Positions 57,494 through 64,000 of a DNA stretch of 64,000 bases are shown in pieces; the stretch's first letter is position 1, and each line of letters begins with the position of its first letter. The notes below the pieces were generated by a model. The model was not told where the DNA came from. It saw only the letters and a list, made by a program, of their open reading frames with translations, and did no database searches. A program made the translations under genes and the position numbers. Source of the stretch: Pseudomonadota bacterium. Lineage in GTDB: Bacteria; Pseudomonadota; Gammaproteobacteria; Steroidobacterales; Steroidobacteraceae. The DNA lies in the NCBI GenBank assembly GCA_018241505.1, contig JAFEDS010000004.1, positions 124,001 to 188,000 on the forward strand, written 5' to 3'.

Positions 57494-60190
57494 TTGAAAG
57501 CAAACCGTAAAGTCTACTGCGCCGTCGCGGCCATCCTGGGCGCCTGCTCGGCTGCCGCCAATGCCGCCGCGCCGGCGGACACACCTGCAGCAGAGGCTCC
57601 AGCAGCACAGCCCGATGAGAGCCTCACAATTGGCGAAATCGTCGTCACGGCTCAGCGCCGCGAGCAAAGGTCCCAGGACGTACCGATCACCATTCAGGCT
57701 CTGTCGGGTGATGCGCTCGGCAAGCTGAACGTCACGACTTTCGACGATTTCGTGAAGTATCTGCCCAACGTCACCTCACAGGGTGGCGGTCCCGGCCTGA
57801 ATAACATCTACATGCGCGGCCTCGCTGCTGCCGTCGGCGGCGTGCAGGCGGTAGGCGTGGTGGGGACATTCCCGAACGTCGCCATCTATCTCGACGAACA
57901 GTCGGGACAGTTGCCCGGGCGAAATCTCGACATTTACGCTGCCGACATGGAGCGGGTCGAGGTGCTGGAAGGCCCCCAGGGTACGTTGTTCGGCGCGGGC
58001 GCCCAGGCAGGTGTGGTCCGCTACATTACCAACAAGCCGAAGCTGAACGTGACCGAGGCGAATTTCAACGCCGGTTACGCCACCACGGCGCACGGCGCCA
58101 ACAGCAGCAACATTGATGCAACCATCAACCTGCCGCTGATCGACGATCACCTGGCCGTGCGTGCGGTCATCTACAACGAGAGCCGCGGCGGTTACATCGA
58201 CAACATCCCCGGCACCTTCGCCCGTACCCCCAACGAGCCGGGTGCCGCGTACCAGTACCACGCCTGCCCGGCCAACTGCGCGACGGTCAGCAACAGCAAC
58301 CTCGTCGCCAATGACATCAATCCGGCCTACTACAAGGGCATTCGTGGCGAGGTCCTGTACAAGATCAACGACGACTGGAATGTACTGCTCACCCAGTCAT
58401 ATCAGAACCTCGAGGCGGACGGTGTGTTCGCTGAACAGAAGATTGCCTCGGACGGCACGCCCCAGCCCGATCTGACCGTCCAGTTGTACAACCCGTCCTA
58501 CAACAAGGACAAATTTGAAAACACCGCCTGGACATTGAACGGTCGCGTCGGTCCGCTCAAGGCTGTGTATACCGGCGGATACCTGGTCCGCAACATCGAG
58601 CAGGTGCAGGACTACACCAACTATACGCGCGGCAAGTACGCCAACTACTACCAGTGCGTGAGCTCGGGTACCTCGACCACCGGCCAGGCACAGTGCTTCT
58701 CCCCGAGCGCCACCTGGCACGACATCGAGCGCAACACGCACATGAGCCATGAATTCCGGCTCAGCACACCCGATGATCTGCGCATCCGCGGGCTCGCCGG
58801 CGCATTTTACGAGGACTACAAGATTGACGAGCAGGTCGACTGGCTCTACAAGACCGCCAGCGACTACTTCGGCAATATCGCGCCTCCGACTGGTTACTAC
58901 ACGCTGAATGGCTCGGCGCTGCTGCCTGACGGTCATCCCGTGCGCTACACCACTCCGGGTGCGGTACTAACCCCGCTGACGCCATCGGTTAACAATCCCA
59001 ACGTCCGTAACAACAACGACGGCTTCTTCGATGACATCCAGCGTGGCTACACGCAGACGGCGGGCTTCGGCTCCGTGGACGTTGATATCATTCCGAAGGT
59101 GCTGACCATCACCGGCGGCACTCGTTACTACCGGATCGACACCACGGAAAAGGGTGCGGTGGTAGGCAGCTTCGGCTGTAAGGATTTCTCGGGGACTGCC
59201 ACGCCCGTCAGCCCCTGTGTCAATCATTCCAACTTCACCAACCTGGATGCCCTGCACCTGGACAAGGTGTACAAGGGATTCAAGAGCCGCGCCAACGTCA
59301 CCTGGAAGATCACCCCGGACATGATGGTGTACTACACCTGGTCACAGGGCTTCCGCGCCGGCGGTTTCAACCGCCCGAACTCGGTTGAAAGCTCATCGCC
59401 CCTCACCGGCGGCTGGGCACCGCCCATCGCCTTCGGTCCCGACAACCTGACCAATAACGAGATCGGCTGGAAAACCGAGTGGCTGGACCATCGCGTGCAG
59501 TGGAACGGCGCCATCTATCGGGAAGATTGGAAGGGCACGCAGATCTCCCTGTTCGATCCGGGCGTGACGGGTAACCTCACATTCAATGCCAACGGCAGCG
59601 ATTACCGCGTGAAGGGCCTCGAGACGACCCTGGCCGCCATTATCGTGCGTGGCTTGACTGTCAATATCGGTGCATCCTGGAACCACAGCGAGCTCATCAA
59701 GGAGTCCTCGTTCACCTGGGAATTCGGACCGCTGAAAGGGCAGCCGATCGATTTCGCCACCTTGACCGATCCGAAAACCGGTGCGGCATTGAACCTGGCG
59801 AACCCCGGCGGCCAGTTGGGCGATCCGCTGGCGGGCTCGCCGCCGTTCCAGGGCAACATCCACCTGCGATACCAGTTTGAGTACGGCTCATACCAGCCGT
59901 TCGTGCAGGCGGGCGCCGTGCATCAGGCCCATTCGTTGTCCTCAACTGATCGTCTGACCAAGGATCTGCAAGGCAATTCGATCGCTTACGACAATCCCGG
60001 CTTCACCACCTACGATGCCGCGCTGGGCGTCAACAAGGATGCATGGATGGTGCAGGTCTATGGCGAGAACCTGACGGACACGCGGGCGGAGCTGTTCTCC
60101 AACTACCGGCAGTGGTACAAGGCAGTCACGATCAATCGCCCGCGCACGGTCGGCGTGCGGTTCAGCTATAGGTTCTCCGGGAGCAAGTAA
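57494..60190 (+). CDS. TonB-dependent outer-membrane receptor
   Basis: The 898-residue precursor has a signal peptide (MKANRKVYCAVAAILGAC..., cut near AANA, residue 24), an Ala/Pro-rich spacer, a TonB box region (IGEIVVTAQRREQRSQDVP), a plug domain (IYMRGL, VEVLEGPQGTLFGAGAQAGVVRYITNKP) and a large beta-barrel ending in aromatic-rich RTVGVRFSYRFSGSK. TTG 57494 follows GGGGAGAG. The plug and barrel resemble receptors of Sphingomonads and Steroidobacter-like bacteria that import organic substrates rather than siderophores; the ligand is unknown. Confidence 0.93.
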   Translation: MKANRKVYCAVAAILGACSAAANAAAPADTPAAEAPAAQPDESLTIGEIVVTAQRREQRSQDVPITIQALSGDALGKLNVTTFDDFVKYLPNVTSQGGGPGLNNIYMRGLAAAVGGVQAVGVVGTFPNVAIYLDEQSGQLPGRNLDIYAADMERVEVLEGPQGTLFGAGAQAGVVRYITNKPKLNVTEANFNAGYATTAHGANSSNIDATINLPLIDDHLAVRAVIYNESRGGYIDNIPGTFARTPNEPGAAYQYHACPANCATVSNSNLVANDINPAYYKGIRGEVLYKINDDWNVLLTQSYQNLEADGVFAEQKIASDGTPQPDLTVQLYNPSYNKDKFENTAWTLNGRVGPLKAVYTGGYLVRNIEQVQDYTNYTRGKYANYYQCVSSGTSTTGQAQCFSPSATWHDIERNTHMSHEFRLSTPDDLRIRGLAGAFYEDYKIDEQVDWLYKTASDYFGNIAPPTGYYTLNGSALLPDGHPVRYTTPGAVLTPLTPSVNNPNVRNNNDGFFDDIQRGYTQTAGFGSVDVDIIPKVLTITGGTRYYRIDTTEKGAVVGSFGCKDFSGTATPVSPCVNHSNFTNLDALHLDKVYKGFKSRANVTWKITPDMMVYYTWSQGFRAGGFNRPNSVESSSPLTGGWAPPIAFGPDNLTNNEIGWKTEWLDHRVQWNGAIYREDWKGTQISLFDPGVTGNLTFNANGSDYRVKGLETTLAAIIVRGLTVNIGASWNHSELIKESSFTWEFGPLKGQPIDFATLTDPKTGAALNLANPGGQLGDPLAGSPPFQGNIHLRYQFEYGSYQPFVQAGAVHQAHSLSSTDRLTKDLQGNSIAYDNPGFTTYDAALGVNKDAWMVQVYGENLTDTRAELFSNYRQWYKAVTINRPRTVGVRFSYRFSGSK

Positions 60191-60232
60191 ACGACGAGTC
60201 GAGTCGAACAGGAAGTCCTTCGTTTACGGGGA

Positions 60233-62170
60233 TTGCTCGAGGCGCGGCAGTTCGCACAGTGCGAGACTGCCGCGCGCTCCGTGCTCAACGAAGTCCCTGA
60301 AAACCGCGACGTCCTGTACCTGCTGGCGGTCAGTCAGCGCTATTGCGGCAAAATCGCGGATGCACTGCGGACACTGGAGCAGTTCGAGCCCCTGCATCCG
60401 GACTACGGGCGCCTGTTCCAGGAAAGAGGCCATTGCCTGCGCACGGTGGGGCAAATCGGGCCGGCCGTCGCGGCCTATCAGCAAGCTGTCATGCTCAATC
60501 CGACGTTGTCAGCTAGCTGGCAGGCGTTGCAGGGCCTGTACACCGGTCTCGGGGACGGGGAGAACGCACGGCTGGCGGGCGCCAATGTTGCGAAGCTTGC
60601 AACATTGCCGCGCGCGGTGCGCGAAGCGACCAATCTTTTCTCCGAAGGCCAGACCTATACGGCTGAAGAGGTCATTCGCCGCCATCTGCTGGAAAACCCA
60701 ACCGACATCGAGGCCATGCGGCTGCTGGCGCGCATCGGTGTGCGGCTCGAGATTCTCGACGATGCGGAATACCTGCTCGAGTGTGTGTTGCTCGCCCACC
60801 CGGACTATCACGCCGCCCGCTTTGAGTACGCGAATGTGCTGGCCCAGCGGCACAAGTTCGTGCAGGCCCTGGAGGAGGCGCAGCGTCTGATTGCAATCGA
60901 CCCCGGCAACCGCAGCTTCCGCACCATATCCGCCAATGCCTTTGTCGGGCTCGGCCGCCACGAGCAAGCGCAGGCGATCTACCGCGAATTGTTGGAAGGG
61001 GCGCCCCAGGATGCCGATCTGCACCTGTCGATCGGACACGCTCTGAAGACTTTGGGCCGACAGACCGAAGCCATTACCGCCTACCGGCAGGCGGCGAGCG
61101 CCCGTCCCGATTTTGGCGATGCGTACTGGAGCCTCGCTAATCTGAAGACCTATCGATTTCCCGAGGAAGAGGTGGCGCGCATGCGCCTGCATGCACAGGC
61201 CCGGGCGACCGCCGTAACCGACCAGTTTCACCTGTGTTTTGCGCTGGGTAAGGCCCTGGAGGATCGGGGCGATTTCGCCGAGTCGTTCGCTTTCTACTCC
61301 CGGGGCAATGAGCTGAAGAAGAGTGAGAGTCGCTACCGGATCGAGACTTTCGAGCGGTCAGTGCTGCGCCAGGAAGAAGTGTGTACTGCCGATTTCTTCG
61401 CGGCGCGCCGCGGTGTAGGTTGCGCGAGCCCCGATCCGATATTCATCGTGGGACTGCCGCGTGCGGGCTCGACGTTGCTCGAGCAGATCCTGGCTTCGCA
61501 TTCGCAGGTCGAGGGCACCATGGAGCTGGCGGAAATACCGCGCCTCGCGCTTCATCTGTCCGGCCGTGAAGGCAACACGCAAGAGTCGCGCTACCCGGCC
61601 GTGCTCGCCGAAATGGCCCCGGAGCGCCTGCGCGAGCTGGGTGAGAAATACCTCGATGATACCCAGGTGCTGCGCACCAGCGGCAAGCCCCGCTTCATTG
61701 ACAAGATGCCGAACAACTTCCGGCACATCGGCCTGCTGCACCTGATGTTGCCCAATGCCCGGATCATCGATGCCCGCCGCGAGCCCATGGCCTGTTGTTT
61801 CAGCAACTTCAAGCAGTTGTTCGCCAGTGGCCAGGAGTTCACTTACAGCCTCGATGATATTGGACGCTACTACCGCGCCTACCTGCGGCTGATGGATCAC
61901 TGGGACCGGGTACTGCCCGGCAAGGTCCTGCGGATTCAACACGAGGCGGTGGTAGCCGACCTCGAGGGCAATGTGCGCCGTTTGCTGGATTTCTGCGGCC
62001 TCGAATTTGAAGGTGCCTGCCTGGAGTTCTGGAAGACCGAGCGCAACGTGCGCACCGCGAGCTCGGAGCAGGTACGCCGGCCCATTTACACCGAGGGCCT
62101 GCAACAGTGGCGCAACTTCGAGCCCTGGCTCGGCCCCCTGAAGGAGGCTCTCGCGGGCGCGACGCAGTGA
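60233..62170 (+). CDS. TPR-repeat sulfotransferase-family protein (start uncertain)
   Basis: About residues 1-370 are tetratricopeptide repeats; the rest is a sulfotransferase fold with the PAPS-binding loop IFIVGLPRAGSTLLEQILASH (starting near 403) and a later FIDKMPNNFRHIGLLHLMLP. Such genes often follow TonB receptors. TTG 60233 is the first start-like codon, but the frame is open and in phase right back to the receptor's TAA (60188-60190). The 14 intervening codons read as a helix (RVEQEVLRLRG), so the real start is unclear. Confidence 0.83.
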   Translation: MLEARQFAQCETAARSVLNEVPENRDVLYLLAVSQRYCGKIADALRTLEQFEPLHPDYGRLFQERGHCLRTVGQIGPAVAAYQQAVMLNPTLSASWQALQGLYTGLGDGENARLAGANVAKLATLPRAVREATNLFSEGQTYTAEEVIRRHLLENPTDIEAMRLLARIGVRLEILDDAEYLLECVLLAHPDYHAARFEYANVLAQRHKFVQALEEAQRLIAIDPGNRSFRTISANAFVGLGRHEQAQAIYRELLEGAPQDADLHLSIGHALKTLGRQTEAITAYRQAASARPDFGDAYWSLANLKTYRFPEEEVARMRLHAQARATAVTDQFHLCFALGKALEDRGDFAESFAFYSRGNELKKSESRYRIETFERSVLRQEEVCTADFFAARRGVGCASPDPIFIVGLPRAGSTLLEQILASHSQVEGTMELAEIPRLALHLSGREGNTQESRYPAVLAEMAPERLRELGEKYLDDTQVLRTSGKPRFIDKMPNNFRHIGLLHLMLPNARIIDARREPMACCFSNFKQLFASGQEFTYSLDDIGRYYRAYLRLMDHWDRVLPGKVLRIQHEAVVADLEGNVRRLLDFCGLEFEGACLEFWKTERNVRTASSEQVRRPIYTEGLQQWRNFEPWLGPLKEALAGATQ

Positions 62171-62177
62171 GGGCTTT

Positions 62178-63296
62178 TCAGCCGATACGTGTCTGTGCCA
62201 GCCGGTCTTCGTCTACGGTGTAGCCCATGCCCGGGGTGTTGCCCAGGTTCAACCAACCGTGGGCATCGACCTTCAGCGGCTCAGCCATGATGTAGTCACG
62301 GCGGTCGAGGGTCCACTCGGGGGGATCGTAGGGGAACTCGATAAAGGGCGCTTGTCCGACCCCCGCGACCAACTGAGTGTTGGCCGTGACCCCCATGCCG
62401 TTGGTCCAGGTATGCGGAGTGAACACAATGTTATGTTCCTGGGCCATGATGGCTGTGCGCCGCAATCCGGTGATGCCGCCTACCAGCGCTGCGTCGGGTT
62501 GCAGGACATCCACACAGCCACGGCTGATCAATTCACGCAGCTCGTGCGCCTGCCGGGTCATTTCACCGCCGGCAATTCGAACATCGACCGACTCCCGAAG
62601 TGCCCGCATGCCATCGTAATCGGCGCGGTGCAAAGGTTCTTCCATCCAATAGACCTCGAGCCGCTCCAACTCGCGGGCAACGGCGATTGCGTCCTTCAAG
62701 CTCCAGGGTGCCTCCGTGTCCCAGGACATGCGCCAACCCTGGTTGCAATCAACCATCAACTCGAGACGGTTTCCCACGCGCGCACGGACGGCTTCGAGTG
62801 CTTTCACATCATCGCGCCAGTCCCCACGGTGAAAGCGCAGCTTCAGTGCTGGAAATCCCTCGGCCAGATAGCGTTCGGCCGCTTCGGCCGTGGCGCCAGG
62901 ATCACGGAGCGTCCCGGACGAAGCGTAAGCGCGGACTCGATTGGACAGCCCGCCCAGCAGCTTCCACACGGGCTGGCCGGTAATTTTGCCGGCGAGATCC
63001 CACAGGGCCAGATCCAGGGGCCAGCAGCGTCCATAGTGGAAGTCGATATTCGACAGAACGCGGTAATGGCGCTCGAGGGCCAGCGGGTCCTCGCCAATGA
63101 ACAGCTTCTCGTGGCCGGCGAATCCGACCATGAGGTCGCCGGAGCCGTAGCCCACGAGCCCCGTATCGGTGCTCACGCGGACCAGGGTCGCATCGAAATG
63201 CACCCGCGGCTTTGTGTCCCAGCTCGCATTGAAAGGAGGATGAAGGCCCAGGCGATGCTGGGTAATCTCAATGGCGGCTATCTTGTGGTCCGGCAT
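62178..63296 (-). CDS. Mandelate racemase / muconate lactonizing enzyme-family (enolase superfamily) protein
   Basis: The 372-residue protein has an enolase-like cap and a barrel with Lys152 (LKLRFH), metal ligands Asp183 (VDCNQGW), Glu219/220 (MEEP) and Glu245 (AGGE), and His295 (TPHTW). The KxR plus His pattern resembles sugar-acid dehydratases and mandelate racemase. ATG 63296 (MPDHKIAAIEITQHRL) is chosen; longer readings enter the divergent LysR gene. The substrate is unknown. Confidence 0.85.
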   Translation of the reverse strand: MPDHKIAAIEITQHRLGLHPPFNASWDTKPRVHFDATLVRVSTDTGLVGYGSGDLMVGFAGHEKLFIGEDPLALERHYRVLSNIDFHYGRCWPLDLALWDLAGKITGQPVWKLLGGLSNRVRAYASSGTLRDPGATAEAAERYLAEGFPALKLRFHRGDWRDDVKALEAVRARVGNRLELMVDCNQGWRMSWDTEAPWSLKDAIAVARELERLEVYWMEEPLHRADYDGMRALRESVDVRIAGGEMTRQAHELRELISRGCVDVLQPDAALVGGITGLRRTAIMAQEHNIVFTPHTWTNGMGVTANTQLVAGVGQAPFIEFPYDPPEWTLDRRDYIMAEPLKVDAHGWLNLGNTPGMGYTVDEDRLAQTRIG

Positions 63297-63428
63297 GCAC
63301 AGGAGACTTTCATATCGGGCCGCGCGGTACAAAGCCGAGAAATTGGCTACCCGCATCGAAAAAAGGCATCGGATTCCCTTAGGTTGCCCGCCTGCCGGGC
63401 ACGTTAGAATCCGCTGCAAAGGCAGTCT

Positions 63429-64000
63429 ATGAGCAAAAAAAGTATTGATCGGCGCTGGTTGCCCCTGAATGCACTGCGTGCCTTCGAGGGGGTGGCCAAG
63501 CATGGTAGTTTCACGGCTGCGGCCAATGCGCTGCTCATATCCCAAAGCGCGCTTTCGCGGCATGTGATTGCCCTCGAGCGCCTGGTGGGGGTGCAGCTTT
63601 TCGATCGCAAACCGCACGCCTTGTCGCTCACCAAGGCAGGTCAACATCTGCTGCCGGCCGTCGTGAAGTCATTCGATCGGCTGGAATATGCCCTGGATGA
63701 CATTCGCAACGACGGTGCTCCTGTGCAACGGACATTGCGGGTGCAGATGCCTCCCAGTTTCGCCGTGCAGCTCGCCGTTCCGATCCTGCGTGATTTCCGC
63801 GATGCAAGCACGGAAGTCGATATTGACCTCATCAGTCCGTACGGAGTGGGACCGCCGCTCGGCGATGTCGATGTGGCTGTTGTGTATTCGAAACCGACCG
63901 TCACCGACCTGGTGGCTGACTTGTTGTGGCCGGCCCGGCCTACGCTGCTGTGCCATCCCAACATTGCGGCGAAGCACGCGGGCGGCGATCTCGCGGCGTT
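63429..64000 (+). CDS. LysR-family regulator (GcvA-like), cut by window end
   Basis: ATG 63429 opens a frame that continues to the window edge without a stop. The start MSKKSIDRRWLPLNALRAFE is followed by the LysR helix-turn-helix (SFTAAANALLISQSALSRHVIALERLVGVQLFDR, residues about 25-58) and the beginning of the effector domain. WLPLNALRAFE is a signature of the GcvA/AmpR branch. It is divergent from the enolase-superfamily gene, 132 bases apart, and probably regulates it. Confidence 0.9.
   Translation, partial: MSKKSIDRRWLPLNALRAFEGVAKHGSFTAAANALLISQSALSRHVIALERLVGVQLFDRKPHALSLTKAGQHLLPAVVKSFDRLEYALDDIRNDGAPVQRTLRVQMPPSFAVQLAVPILRDFRDASTEVDIDLISPYGVGPPLGDVDVAVVYSKPTVTDLVADLLWPARPTLLCHPNIAAKHAGGDLAA

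Overview
This is a GC-rich, densely coded bacterial chromosome segment. Gene order points to a gammaproteobacterium. The run queG - nnrED - tsaE - amiC - mutL - miaA - hfq - hflX - hflK - hflC - DUF2065 - purA (41.3-54.0 kb) and the neighbouring pcnB - panB - panC group are typical of that class. Several ECF sigma/anti-sigma pairs, a very large TonB-dependent receptor with a TPR-sulfotransferase behind it, secreted subtilases and genes for aromatic-compound use suggest an environmental, polymer- or lignin-scavenging lineage of the Xanthomonadales/Nevskiales/Steroidobacteraceae kind. That placement is inference from content; no rRNA is present. I see no phage, insertion sequence or CRISPR.

Layout. 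0-9.5 kb: metabolic and transport genes (ABC ATPase fragment, threonine-dehydratase-like enzyme, rhomboid, MocR regulator with LysE exporter, an IclR regulator divergent from a beta-ketoadipyl-CoA thiolase, Ddl-type ligase, methyltransferase, aldo/keto reductase). 9.7-12.3 kb: a three-gene operon of ECF sigma factor, membrane anti-sigma factor and exported subtilase. The anti-sigma factor carries a periplasmic domain resembling a subtilase propeptide, and the subtilase has lost its usual oxyanion asparagine. 12.4-16.5 kb: TorF-type porin, aromatic-acid MFS importer, S-formylglutathione hydrolase and a LysR regulator.

16.5-26.5 kb is the most coherent block: nine co-directional genes, fdsG - fdsB - fdhD - adenosine kinase - metK - ahcY - purU - folD - ligM-like. 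Together they describe a one-carbon circuit. A tetrahydrofolate-dependent aryl O-demethylase loads methyl groups onto folate, FolD and PurU release formate, and NAD-linked formate dehydrogenase subunits would oxidise it. The SAM cycle (MetK, AhcY, adenosine kinase) sits in the middle with an S-adenosylhomocysteine riboswitch in front of ahcY. Two expected parts are missing from the window: the catalytic formate dehydrogenase subunit FdsA, and MetF.

26.5-37 kb: two more ECF systems, two very small membrane-protein genes, a 2-keto-4-pentenoate hydratase, a Myb-like basic protein, an MBL-fold hydrolase, a GFA protein, a diguanylate cyclase, a second subtilase and tRNA-Glu(CUC). 37-56.8 kb: the housekeeping clusters, including a PcnB with an acidic insertion of about 175 residues. 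56.8-64 kb: DUF1328 protein, TonB receptor, TPR-sulfotransferase, an enolase-superfamily enzyme and a divergent LysR regulator that runs off the end.

Scattered between genes is a family of structured repeats, seen at six places. Each lies just downstream of a stop codon and in the sense orientation of the gene it follows. Two copies have a second hairpin that differs by a compensatory base-pair change.
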